This document shows positions 1 through 7,652 of a DNA stretch of 14,959 bases, piece by piece (the stretch's first letter is position 1; the number at the start of each line of letters is the position of its first letter). The stretch lies in assembly GCA_044870295.1 (NCBI GenBank), contig JBIOYQ010000085.1:1-14959 (forward strand), read 5' to 3'. Below the pieces are notes generated by a model. It saw only the letters and a list, made by a program, of their open reading frames with translations. It had not been told where the DNA came from and made no database searches. The stretch comes from AC-52 sp044870295. Lineage in GTDB: Bacteria; Actinomycetota; UBA4738. The position numbers were made by a program, and so were the translations under genes.

Positions 1-2
1 CG

Positions 3-980
3 GGGGCGCCGGAGCTGGGCACGCAGCGGGCGGGGCCGTCCGAGAGCCCCCAGGGTCCCGTCAAGGTCCTCTACATCGGCGGCCTGGGCAGGAGCGGCAG
101 CACGTTGCTGGACCGGATGCTGGGACAGCTGCCCGGCTTCTTCTCCGCCGGGGAGATCCGCGACCTGTGGCAGCGCAGCCTGAAGGAGAACCTCCTGTGC
201 GGTTGCGGGCAGCCGTTCCGGTCGTGCCCGGTCTGGAGGGAAGTCGGTGAGCGGGCCTACGGCGGGTGGGACAACGTGGATCCCGACGAGGTGCTCGGGC
301 TCATGCGGTCGGTGGACCGCCACAACAGGTTCGTGCTGCTGGTGAAGCCCGGGCTGTGGCCGCCCTTCGCCCGCAGGGTGGAGCGCTACGCCGCCATCCT
401 GGCTCCGCTGTTCCGCGCCATCCACGAGGTGTCCGGCGGAGCCACCATCATCGACTCCTCGAAGGCCCCGTCGACCGCCTTCCTGATGCGCCGGGTACCG
501 GGGATCCAGCTCTCCGCGGTGCACCTGGTGCGCGACAGCCGGGGCGTGGCGCACTCGTGGACCAAGAAGGTCGTCCGGCCGGACGCGCCCGGCCGCGAGA
601 TGTACATGCACCGCTACCAGCCACCGCGCATCGCGTTCCGGTGGATGACCCGCAACGCCATGATGGAGCTGCTGGGGCGGATGGGGGTCCCGGAGGTCCG
701 GGTACGGTACGAGACCCTGATTCGAGAGCCGCGGCAGGAGCTCGCCCGGTTGCTGGACGGGCTCGGCCACTCGGTCGCCCCCGAGGACCTCGCGTTCATC
801 TCCGACGGCGAAGTGACCCTGCGACCCAACCACACGGTCATGGGCAACCCCATGCGCATGGACCAGGGGCCCGTCCGGCTCCGCCTCGACGAGCAGTGGC
901 GCACCGCGATGGCCCGCAAGCACCGTGGGATGGTCACCGTCCTCACCACCCCCCTGCTTCGAAGGTACGGATACCGCTGA
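3..980 (+). CDS. Sulfotransferase family protein, 5' end cut by window edge
   Basis: The frame is open from the first bases. The PAPS 5'-phosphosulfate loop GRSGSTLLDRML is encoded at about 87-122, so a start at the TTG at 105 would cut the fold; the true start lies left of the window, probably only a few codons away. A 3'-phosphate-binding motif (HLVRDSRGVAHSW) lies near 522-560, preceded by a DSSK motif near 453-464. A Cys cluster, CGCGQPFRSCPVW, lies near 198-236; from memory this CxCG...CPxW pattern recurs in one bacterial subfamily of these enzymes. The family moves sulfate from PAPS to a hydroxyl or amine of an acceptor. Context (GT2, Wzy- and Wzx-like genes directly downstream) suggests a glycan acceptor, but the substrate cannot be read from sequence. 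The stop overlaps the next start (TGATG), so the two genes are co-transcribed. Confidence 0.85.
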   Translation, partial: GAPELGTQRAGPSESPQGPVKVLYIGGLGRSGSTLLDRMLGQLPGFFSAGEIRDLWQRSLKENLLCGCGQPFRSCPVWREVGERAYGGWDNVDPDEVLGLMRSVDRHNRFVLLVKPGLWPPFARRVERYAAILAPLFRAIHEVSGGATIIDSSKAPSTAFLMRRVPGIQLSAVHLVRDSRGVAHSWTKKVVRPDAPGREMYMHRYQPPRIAFRWMTRNAMMELLGRMGVPEVRVRYETLIREPRQELARLLDGLGHSVAPEDLAFISDGEVTLRPNHTVMGNPMRMDQGPVRLRLDEQWRTAMARKHRGMVTVLTTPLLRRYGYR

Positions 981-1957
981 TGCCTGCGTCCTCCCGTCAG
1001 ACTCTGCCGCGCGCCGAAGCGCCCGATCCTTCGACCGACGATTGGCCCTCGGTCAGCGTGGTCGTCGCCACCTACAACCGGCCACAGCTGCTGGCGTCGA
1101 CGGTTCAGAGCATCCTGGACCAGGACTACCCGGGGCCGATCGAGGTCGTGATCGTGTTCGACAAGGAGGATCCGGTCCGTCCCGACGTCAGCGTGCCGGA
1201 GGGCCGTGACCTTCGGCTCTTGCGCAACGACCGGACCCCCGGGCCGGCCGGCGCCTACAACACCGGCGCCCTGGCCGCGACCGGCCGGTACCTGGCGTTG
1301 TGCAACGACGACGACGAGTGGCTGCCGCAGAAGCTGCGCCCCCAGATCCAGGCGCTCCGTGGCCGGCCGGACGCGCTGCTGGCGACGTGTGGCATCTACC
1401 TGGGTGACGGACGATCCCGCACCCGCAATCCCACACGGCTGCCCCCGAAGGACGTCCTCTCCATCGACGACCTCCTGCGCACCTCGCGCAACGAGATCCA
1501 CACCAGCACGCTGGTGGCGGACCGCGAGCGCACGCTCGCAGAGGTGGGGCTGGTCGACGAGAACATCCCCGGCAGCTACGGGGAGGACTACGACTGGTTG
1601 ATCCGGGCGGCTCGCCGGGCTCCGGTGGTCGCCGTGCGCCAACCGTTGGTGCGCGTCCGGTGGCAGCACTCGTACTTCGCCGACCGGTGGCCCACCATCA
1701 TCGACTCGATCATGTACCAGCTGGACCGCCGGCCGGAGCTCAAGCAGGAGCCGAAGAACCTGGCCCGGTTGTACGGCCGATTGGCCTTCGCCCATGCCAC
1801 ACTGGGGCATCGGAACGAGGCCCGGGCCTGGGCCGCCAGGGCACGTTCGCTCGATTGGCGGCAGCCCCGGATCTATCTGAGCTGGCTGGTCAGCTCAGGG
1901 CTGATGAAGCCGCAGACGGTGGTTCGGCTGGTCCACGCGGTCGGGAGGGGGGTCTAG
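980..1957 (+). CDS. GT2 family glycosyltransferase (GT-A fold)
   Basis: The 325-residue protein starts at the ATG overlapping the upstream stop (TGATG). The frame is open further upstream, but that part only shadows the sulfotransferase gene. Residues 24-36 (SVSVVVATYNRPQ) are the GT2 nucleotide-sugar-binding N-terminus, NDDDEW at 109-114 holds the DXD-type metal/UDP motif, and GEDYDWLIRAARR at 201-213 matches the [E/Q]D-x-[D/E]-W acceptor-side region. The last 65 residues (NEARAWAARARSL and following) look like a single TPR-like helical hairpin. The family transfers a sugar from a nucleotide donor with inversion, here probably on the cytoplasmic face to a lipid-linked polysaccharide intermediate. 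No membrane segment is seen. No good ribosome site precedes the start, consistent with translational coupling. Donor and linkage are unknown. Confidence 0.88.
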   Translation: MPASSRQTLPRAEAPDPSTDDWPSVSVVVATYNRPQLLASTVQSILDQDYPGPIEVVIVFDKEDPVRPDVSVPEGRDLRLLRNDRTPGPAGAYNTGALAATGRYLALCNDDDEWLPQKLRPQIQALRGRPDALLATCGIYLGDGRSRTRNPTRLPPKDVLSIDDLLRTSRNEIHTSTLVADRERTLAEVGLVDENIPGSYGEDYDWLIRAARRAPVVAVRQPLVRVRWQHSYFADRWPTIIDSIMYQLDRRPELKQEPKNLARLYGRLAFAHATLGHRNEARAWAARARSLDWRQPRIYLSWLVSSGLMKPQTVVRLVHAVGRGV

Positions 1958-3373
1958 GTGCAGATCGGCGACTATCCGGTCCCCGGCGAGGCCCTTCCTG
2001 GATACCCCTTGCGCCGTCAGCGCCGGGGCCCGCACCTGCCGGCCGGCTGGGCCATCTACCTGCTGTTCGGCGGGCTGTTCGTATGGTGGTTCCTGGGGCT
2101 CTCGGGATTCGTCCAGTCGCTGCTCGCCCTCCCCCTGCTCCTGGCCCTGGTGTTCCGGTTCCGGGGCGTGGCGATGCCGAAGGGGTTCTGGTTCTGGCTC
2201 CTGTTCCTGCTGTTCATGTTCATGTCGGCCACCCAGCTCTCCGGGCTGGACAACATCCTGTCGTGGGGCTGGCGCATGACCATCTACGTCGGGGCCACCA
2301 TCATGTTCCTCTACGTCTTCAACAGCCCCCGCGAGGCGCTGTCCGCCAAGACGATCATGAACGTGCTGGCGGCCTTCTGGGTGCTCACGGTGGTCGGCGG
2401 CCTGATGAGCATGGCCCTCCCCAACCACACCTTCAGCAGCCTCATGGAACACGTCATGCCGCACCGGTACCTGTCCAACGCCTTCGTCAAGGCGCTGGTG
2501 ATCCCGTCCACGACCGGAGGGAACGCCTTTCCGGGCCTCGGGATCTACCGGGTGAAGGCACCCTTCATCTACACCAATCAGTGGGGATCGGCCTTCGCCC
2601 TGACCCTTCCCTTCGCCTTCGCGGTCATCACGCAGACCCGCAACCGCCTAACCCGCCTGGCGTTCGTCGGGCTGCTGATCCTGGCCGTGATCCCGCTCGT
2701 GTTCTCCCTGGACCGCGGGTCCTGGCTGTCGGCTTCCGCCGGCTCCGCCTACGGCATCTTCCGGTTGGCCCAGCACGGGCGAGGACGTTCCCGCCGGATG
2801 GCCAAGGCGGCCCGGGCGCTGATGTTCACCGGCGTAGTGGTCGTGACGCTGGTCCTGGTGAGCCCGCTGGGCGGCTACATCCTCACCCGGCTGAACTCCG
2901 GGTATGGCGACACCCACCGGCAGATCCTGTACAGCTCGTCGCTGACGCTGATCAAGCGGAGTCCGGTCCTGGGATTCGGGGCCCCGGTCTCCCTCAACGT
3001 CCTCAACCCCGCGGCTCCACCCGGACCGTCCATCGGGACCCATGGAACCTTGTGGACGATCCTCATTTCCAACGGCATCCCGGCGCTGGTGTTCTTCGCT
3101 CTGTGGATGATGTACGCCCTGTTCAAGACGGGGAGGCGGATCACCAACGAGGGCGGACGCGACGCCGACGCCCACTTCTGGTGCCACGTCGCCATCTTCA
3201 CCGCGGTCATCCAGCTCCCCTATTACGAGCTGCTGCCGTGGGGTCTCCCCATCGTGATGATCGCCGCCGCCACCGCCATGCGTGAACGTCGCGTGCGCTA
3301 CCCGGTGGCCACCGCGCCGCCGTCGCCCTCGACCCGACTCGCCGTCGTCGGCAGGTCGCCGACGCGCCGGTGA
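1958..3373 (+). CDS. O-antigen ligase / Wzy-polymerase-like membrane protein
   Basis: This 471-residue polytopic membrane protein begins at a GTG directly after the upstream TAG. Hydrophobic segments lie at about 31-48, 52-67, 77-92, 105-121, 134-153, 208-225, 233-250, 286-304, 364-386 and 409-440. DRGSWL at 252-257 and THGTLWTILISNG at 361-373 correspond to the conserved Arg and His regions of the Wzy_C/WaaL superfamily (established for WaaL), separated by a long loop containing GDTHRQILY at 317-325. The family polymerises repeat units or ligates glycan to a carrier on the outer face of the membrane. With a flippase next door, polymerase (Wzy) is slightly more likely than ligase, but sequence alone does not decide. 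Its stop overlaps the next start in GTGA. Confidence 0.82.
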   Translation: MQIGDYPVPGEALPGYPLRRQRRGPHLPAGWAIYLLFGGLFVWWFLGLSGFVQSLLALPLLLALVFRFRGVAMPKGFWFWLLFLLFMFMSATQLSGLDNILSWGWRMTIYVGATIMFLYVFNSPREALSAKTIMNVLAAFWVLTVVGGLMSMALPNHTFSSLMEHVMPHRYLSNAFVKALVIPSTTGGNAFPGLGIYRVKAPFIYTNQWGSAFALTLPFAFAVITQTRNRLTRLAFVGLLILAVIPLVFSLDRGSWLSASAGSAYGIFRLAQHGRGRSRRMAKAARALMFTGVVVVTLVLVSPLGGYILTRLNSGYGDTHRQILYSSSLTLIKRSPVLGFGAPVSLNVLNPAAPPGPSIGTHGTLWTILISNGIPALVFFALWMMYALFKTGRRITNEGGRDADAHFWCHVAIFTAVIQLPYYELLPWGLPIVMIAAATAMRERRVRYPVATAPPSPSTRLAVVGRSPTRR

Positions 3374-5100
3374 GCGGGCCCCACTGGCCAGTCGACCCGT
3401 TCGAGGTCTCCAACCTTCCCACGCCGAGGGGCTCGAGGGCAGCACCCGTCCGCGCCGTGGAGGCGCCGCCCTGGCCCGGCGACGGCATCGGACCGGCGGA
3501 CGGGACCGGACGGCAGCCCGGCGGCGATGGGGGGCGTGGCCCCGGGAGCCTGCGGTCGGAGCTGTCCACGCTGGCGCGGGGGGGCAGCCTCACCTTGGCC
3601 GGCAGCGTCGCCAGCAGCCTGCTCGGCTTCGCCCTGGTCGTGGTCATCGCCCGCGGCTTCCGCCAGGCCCGTATCGCCGGCGTCCTGTTCGAGGTGATCG
3701 CCCTGTTCATGATCCTGGCGAACACCACGGAGCTCGGGGCCGACACCGGGCTGGTCCGCATGGTGGCCGGGTATCGCGCCACCGGGCGGATCCGGGACAT
3801 CCGCCCGACGCTCTCGACGGCCCTGTGGCCGGTCCTGATCCTGAGCTCGGCGACGGCGGTCGCCGTGTACATCTTCGCTCCGCAGCTCGCTGAGGTGTTC
3901 ATCAACGGCGGGAGCCGCGCCACCGCCGTCCGGTATCTCCGCGTGTTCGCGCCGTTCCTGCCCATGGCCAGCGCGACCACGGTGATCCTGTCGGGAACGC
4001 GGGGATTCGGAACCATGGTGCCCTACGTCGCCGTGCTGAACGTGGGCGTCCCGGCTCTTCGTCCCGCCCTGCTGGTCCTGGCCATCGCCGCCGGCCTAGG
4101 GGCGTCCGCGGTGGCACTGTCATGGGCCCTCCCCGTGGCGGGGGGCTTCGCCGCGGCGCTGGTGTGGACGTACGCGCTCCTGCACCGGACCGAGCGACGG
4201 GAGGGCCGAGGGTCCGAACCGCGTCGACACCGGCGCTCCCTGGCGGCCGAGTTCTGGCGGTTCTCCGCTCCACGAGGCATCGCCGGGTTCCTCCAGGTCA
4301 CCTTGATCTGGCTCAGCCCGCTGATCGTGGGAGCGCTGGCCACCACGAGCGAGGCCGGCATCTTCGCCGCGGTCAACCGCTTCGTCGGGGTCGGAACGTT
4401 CGCGCTGCAGGCGGTGGGCATCGCCCTCGCCCCGCAGATCGCCTCGCTGCTGGCGCGAAAGGACCGGGCCCGCGCGGAGGCGGTGTTCCAGACGGGGACG
4501 TGGTGGCTCATGGCGCTGGGCTGGCCCATGTACATCACCATGGCGGCGTTCGGACCGTTCCTGCTTCGGATCTTCGGCCGCGAATACGTGGCCGGTCAGG
4601 ACGTCCTGGTGATCCTGGCCGCGGGGATGCTCGCGCTCGTGGGGACCGGCAACAACAAGATCGTGCTCCTGATGGGCGGGGGCAGCGGCTGGAACCTGGG
4701 CATCTCGACCCTGTCGCTCGGCCTGAACATCGGCCTCAACCTCCTGCTGGTGCCGAGGTGGGGTATGGAGGGCGCGGCCGTGGCCCTCGCCGCCACCGTC
4801 GTGTTCGACATGGCGGCGACCACCCTGGTGGTGTGGCTGCGGCTGGGCCTCCAGCCTTTCGGGGCGGGCTACCCCGTGGTCATGTTGAGCTCACTGCTCT
4901 GCTTTGGCGGTCTCGGCCTGGCGGTGCGAATGTGGTTCGGCATGACGGCCGTCACCTTCGCCGGCTTCGCCGTCGTCTCGTCCCTGCTGTACCTCGCGCT
5001 GCTGTGGTGGTTCCGCGGCGTCCTCCGCCTGAGCGTGCTGCGATCCTCGCTGCGGATGCGGTCGGGTATGGCGGCCGGGTTCATGGGACGGGCTCGATGA
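3370..5100 (+). CDS. Wzx-type polysaccharide flippase (MOP superfamily)
   Basis: The 576-residue protein starts at a GTG sharing four bases with the preceding stop (GTGA). The first 60 or so residues are rich in Pro, Gly and Arg and look disordered. The membrane part then starts with SLTLAGSVASSLLGFALVVV (about 73-92), the usual opening of a polysaccharide-transport flippase, followed by some 12-14 hydrophobic segments to about residue 560. Conserved family features include the first-helix Gly/Ser pattern, the amphipathic RFVGVGTFALQAVGIALAPQ region (about 337-356) and the late GWNLGISTLSLGLNIGLNLL helix. The family moves undecaprenyl-linked oligosaccharide across the membrane. The long N-terminal extension is unusual. 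No in-frame start near the first helix has a ribosome site; the GTG at 3457 is the only near alternative and has none. Confidence 0.85.
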   Translation: MSGPHWPVDPFEVSNLPTPRGSRAAPVRAVEAPPWPGDGIGPADGTGRQPGGDGGRGPGSLRSELSTLARGGSLTLAGSVASSLLGFALVVVIARGFRQARIAGVLFEVIALFMILANTTELGADTGLVRMVAGYRATGRIRDIRPTLSTALWPVLILSSATAVAVYIFAPQLAEVFINGGSRATAVRYLRVFAPFLPMASATTVILSGTRGFGTMVPYVAVLNVGVPALRPALLVLAIAAGLGASAVALSWALPVAGGFAAALVWTYALLHRTERREGRGSEPRRHRRSLAAEFWRFSAPRGIAGFLQVTLIWLSPLIVGALATTSEAGIFAAVNRFVGVGTFALQAVGIALAPQIASLLARKDRARAEAVFQTGTWWLMALGWPMYITMAAFGPFLLRIFGREYVAGQDVLVILAAGMLALVGTGNNKIVLLMGGGSGWNLGISTLSLGLNIGLNLLLVPRWGMEGAAVALAATVVFDMAATTLVVWLRLGLQPFGAGYPVVMLSSLLCFGGLGLAVRMWFGMTAVTFAGFAVVSSLLYLALLWWFRGVLRLSVLRSSLRMRSGMAAGFMGRAR

Positions 5101-5109
5101 GGTCTCTCC

Positions 5110-5113
5110 GGAG
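5110..5113 (+). promoter_or_regulatory. Ribosome binding site fixing a TTG start
   Basis: GGAG lies six bases before TTG at 5120. No in-frame ATG or GTG occurs upstream of the conserved PAPS loop, so this site decides the start of the second sulfotransferase. It lies in the 19-base gap after the flippase stop. Confidence 0.6.
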
Positions 5114-5119
5114 AACGAA

Positions 5120-5998
5120 TTGAGCGTCACGCAGCGAGCGTGGCGAACCCTGCCGGCTCCGGCGAAGAACGCGGCCAAGGCCGCCTGGTCGGGCTACGCG
5201 TGGCTGACCAGCCGCGGCCGGGTCCTCCCGGACTTCCTCATCATCGGGACCCAGCGCGGCGGGACCACGTCCCTGTACAAGTACCTGGTCCAACACCCCA
5301 ACCTGTCGCACGCCCTGACGAAGGAGCTGCGGTTCTTCGACCTGAACTACCACCGCGGGCTTTCGTGGTACCGGTCCCGATTCCCGTCCCGGCGCCATCA
5401 GCGAGCGGTGCGGAACCACCGAGGGTTCGAACCCATGGTGGGCGAGGCCAGCCCCGACTACCTGTTCCACCCCCATGCCCCGGCTCGCGTGGCCCGGGAC
5501 CTCCCCCACGCCAAGCTGATCGTGGTGCTGCGCAACCCGGTGGACCGAGCCTTCTCCCACTACTGGCACCAGTTCAAGCGGGGGCACGAGCAGCTCGGCT
5601 TCGCCGAGGCCGTCGCGGCCGAGCCGAGCCGTCTGGCCGGTGAGCTTGAGAAGGTGCGGACGAACCACTCCTACGTCAGCTACGAGCGACACCACCATTC
5701 CTACCTCGCCCGCGGGCTGTACGCGGACCAGCTCGAGGCCTGGTTCCGGCACATCCCTCGAGAGCGGTTCCTGGTGCTGCGGAGCGAGGACCTGTTCGAG
5801 GATCCTCCCGCCGCCTTCCAGCGCGTGCTCGACTTCCTGGGGCTGCCCCCGTACGACCTGACGGAGTACGAGACGTTCAACGCGTTCAGCTCAGGTGAGA
5901 TGGATCCCGAGCTTCGGGCTCGACTGGTCGACTACTTCCGGCCCCACAACCTGCGGCTCGAGGAGATGCTCGGCAGGGACCTCGGCTGGGACGCCTGA
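5120..5998 (+). CDS. Sulfotransferase, heparan N-/O-sulfotransferase-like (Sulfotransfer_1)
   Basis: This 292-residue protein has a full PAPS-dependent sulfotransferase fold. PDFLIIGTQRGGTTSLYKYL at 37-56 is the 5'-phosphosulfate loop, KELRFFD at 68-74 is the KE-x-FFD element typical of heparan-sulfate-type enzymes (the Glu is proposed as catalytic base in that family), and KLIVVLRNPVDRAFSHYW at 132-149 is the 3'-phosphate site with Arg138 and Ser146. RFLVLRSEDLFEDP at 216-229 is the usual late strand. It differs clearly from the sulfotransferase at the operon head, which has the Cys cluster and GRSGST loop, so the two probably sulfate different positions or acceptors. A basic N-terminus (1-35) lacks a signal peptide, so it is cytoplasmic or membrane-associated. 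It is the last gene of the operon. Confidence 0.87.
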   Translation: MSVTQRAWRTLPAPAKNAAKAAWSGYAWLTSRGRVLPDFLIIGTQRGGTTSLYKYLVQHPNLSHALTKELRFFDLNYHRGLSWYRSRFPSRRHQRAVRNHRGFEPMVGEASPDYLFHPHAPARVARDLPHAKLIVVLRNPVDRAFSHYWHQFKRGHEQLGFAEAVAAEPSRLAGELEKVRTNHSYVSYERHHHSYLARGLYADQLEAWFRHIPRERFLVLRSEDLFEDPPAAFQRVLDFLGLPPYDLTEYETFNAFSSGEMDPELRARLVDYFRPHNLRLEEMLGRDLGWDA

Positions 5999-6013
5999 AC
6001 GGCGTCCCAGCCG
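5983..6013. terminator. Perfect 13-bp hairpin between convergent genes, likely bidirectional terminator
   Basis: CGGCTGGGACGCC at 5983-5995 pairs perfectly with GGCGTCCCAGCCG at 6001-6013 around a five-base loop TGAAC. The TGA in the loop is the stop codon of the second sulfotransferase. The minus-strand gene ends just to the right at 6030, so the hairpin could serve both directions. There is no T-tract on either side, as is common for GC-rich hairpin terminators; termination is therefore inferred. Confidence 0.6.
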
Positions 6014-6029
6014 GGTCCTGACCGGCGAG

Positions 6030-7571
6030 CTAGCTGACGACGATCTGCACGCCCGGTGACCACCCGGACGACGCACCGTCGGAGTCCCTCACGTAGCGGG
6101 CCCGGAACGTGTACTTCCCCACACCGCTGTCGGGAACGAACGTCGTCTTCATGCCGTTCTGGTTCGTCTTCCAGTTGGTCCACGTCCCGCCGGGACGTTT
6201 GATCTGCGCGTCGTAGGAGTAGCCGTCGGGGGCGAGGTCCGCGCTCCATTTGATGGTGAACGTGGTGGTCACACCGCCGGTGGGCGGATCCGCCGTCGGG
6301 GCCACCTTGACCGCGCCCTGGAGGGCACCGTTCAACGAGTCACGGTAGGAGTACGTGCCTGCCTGCGTGAACACGAACACGAACGTGTCCCCCGGGGTGA
6401 GCGTTCCCGAGTTGAACAGCGCCATCTTCTTGGCCACCACCGTGTGATTGGCGGTGCCGTTGTTCGTCCACCGGACCACCGATCCCATGGGGACCGTGAC
6501 GTCGCCGGGGGTGAAGCCGCCGTCCGAGATGCTGATCTCCGTGGTGGTCACCGGCGGGTTGAAGTAGGGGTCGGCCCCCATCGTGCTGAAGCCCGTCAGC
6601 GCGGTCGGCGTGCTGTCCACGTAGCGGTCGCACGACGTTCCACCGTTCCCCACGTTGAAGTACATGACGCCCTTGAACAGCGGCCACTTCTTGAGCTGGT
6701 CGGCGCCGTTGGTGAACCACTGGCCCTTCTTGCCGACGACGTCCGGATCCTCACCGGAACCGTACTCCCCGATGATCAGCGGCTTGTCGTGGTCGATGCC
6801 GAACTGGTTGAAGTTGGCGAAGATTTCCGACATCTCGCGCCATGGCCCCGGGTGGAACGTGCACCCGAACCAGTTGTAGCCGTCGGCTGCGACGATGTCG
6901 ATGATGTCATCGCCGGGGTAGAAGTCCTCGGCCCTGTGGTGGTCGAAGCTCAGCGCCGTCGACGTGAAACCGTAGCTGACGTTGGTGACCCCGTCCGCCA
7001 CGAATGTGTCGTGGATGTGTCGCCACGCGGCCTGGTATTCCTCCGGCGTGCCGCACGACTGGTGGTTCGGCGGGGCGGTGGTGGGCTCGTGGTGGAACGA
7101 GAAGATGAACGGGTATGGGAAGGCCACGATGCGCGCCGCCTGGGCATGGATGTCGGCGTCGTACACACCGTTGGCGATGTCATTCCACTTGCGACATCCG
7201 GAGCCGTCATCGGGGGACGCGTTCCAGCTGATGTACAGGGTGTGCCCGTTCTGCGCCGACCACGTGTCGTCGGCGGTGGGCCACGCTTCGTTCCACAGGT
7301 AGTACACGCGCTCGAGGGCGAGCGGCCGCCCGACCAGGGTCTCGTAGTTCGTCAACGCGGTCCGGCGGTCCGGACCGTTGTGCGCATCGGGCGGGACATA
7401 GGCGCCCCACAGCACCCCGGTGTCGGGGAGGGGGACGGCCCCATGGTAGGAGTACGGAGCCCGAGTGCGGGTGGCGTGCCCGGGTGCCGCCGCTGCCTGG
7501 GACGGGATCAGCAACCCGAGCGCTAACAGGCCCGCGGCAACGCTTGCGAACTTTCCGAACACGCGATTCAT
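6030..7571 (-). CDS. Secreted GH26-like glycoside hydrolase with degenerate cupredoxin and C-terminal Fn3-like domain
   Basis: The 513-residue reading starts at ATG 7571, behind GAGAGG seven bases upstream; a 20-codon upstream extension has no such site and would bury the signal peptide. Residues 1-29 form a Sec signal peptide ending in AAAA. Residues 45-340 look like a GH26-type (beta/alpha)8 enzyme: acid/base Glu162 in FSFHHEP and nucleophile Glu269 in PLIIGEYGSGEDPD. GH26 enzymes cut beta-mannans or related beta-glycans; the substrate here is unknown. Residues 345-423 form a plastocyanin-like domain with the first His ligand (His376, NHTVV), but the Cys, His and Met ligands are Asp411, Asn414 and Leu417, so it should not bind type-1 copper. 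Residues 433-513 resemble a fibronectin-type beta-sandwich. It lies 81 bases downstream of the FG-GAP gene and is a paralogue of the protein starting at 9572. Confidence 0.8.
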   Translation of the reverse strand: MNRVFGKFASVAAGLLALGLLIPSQAAAAPGHATRTRAPYSYHGAVPLPDTGVLWGAYVPPDAHNGPDRRTALTNYETLVGRPLALERVYYLWNEAWPTADDTWSAQNGHTLYISWNASPDDGSGCRKWNDIANGVYDADIHAQAARIVAFPYPFIFSFHHEPTTAPPNHQSCGTPEEYQAAWRHIHDTFVADGVTNVSYGFTSTALSFDHHRAEDFYPGDDIIDIVAADGYNWFGCTFHPGPWREMSEIFANFNQFGIDHDKPLIIGEYGSGEDPDVVGKKGQWFTNGADQLKKWPLFKGVMYFNVGNGGTSCDRYVDSTPTALTGFSTMGADPYFNPPVTTTEISISDGGFTPGDVTVPMGSVVRWTNNGTANHTVVAKKMALFNSGTLTPGDTFVFVFTQAGTYSYRDSLNGALQGAVKVAPTADPPTGGVTTTFTIKWSADLAPDGYSYDAQIKRPGGTWTNWKTNQNGMKTTFVPDSGVGKYTFRARYVRDSDGASSGWSPGVQIVVS

Positions 7572-7578
7572 GGCAACA

Positions 7579-7584
7579 CCTCTC
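7579..7584 (-). promoter_or_regulatory. Ribosome binding site for the GH26-cupredoxin gene
   Basis: GAGAGG on the minus strand sits seven bases before ATG 7571. It supports this start, which places the signal peptide at the N-terminus, over the longer open frame. Confidence 0.6.
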
Positions 7585-7611
7585 AGACGGATGGGTCCGG
7601 ACGGAGGGCGT

Positions 7612-7640
7612 ATGTTACCAGCGCAGCTCACCTTCCGGAA
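7612..7640 (-). promoter_or_regulatory. Weak promoter candidate for the GH26-cupredoxin gene
   Basis: In the 81-base gap after the FG-GAP stop, the minus strand reads TTCCGG (7635-7640), 17 bases, then TAACAT (7612-7617), about 40 bases before the ATG. The -10 fits the TANNNT actinobacterial pattern; the -35 is poor. The gene may instead be co-transcribed with the FG-GAP gene, or both may apply. Confidence 0.3.
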
Positions 7641-7652
7641 CCCGGGAAATCC

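Noticed and set aside
614..1810. Long minus-strand open frame opposite the sulfotransferase and glycosyltransferase genes
   Set aside because: The protein has a Gln/Val/Arg-rich, low-complexity shadow composition with no domain, while the plus strand carries clear family motifs. High GC makes such antisense frames common.
7630..7652. FG-GAP gene truncated by a frameshift or premature stop
   Set aside because: No further D-x-N-G-D-G motif is readable past the stop, and seven units already make a complete propeller.
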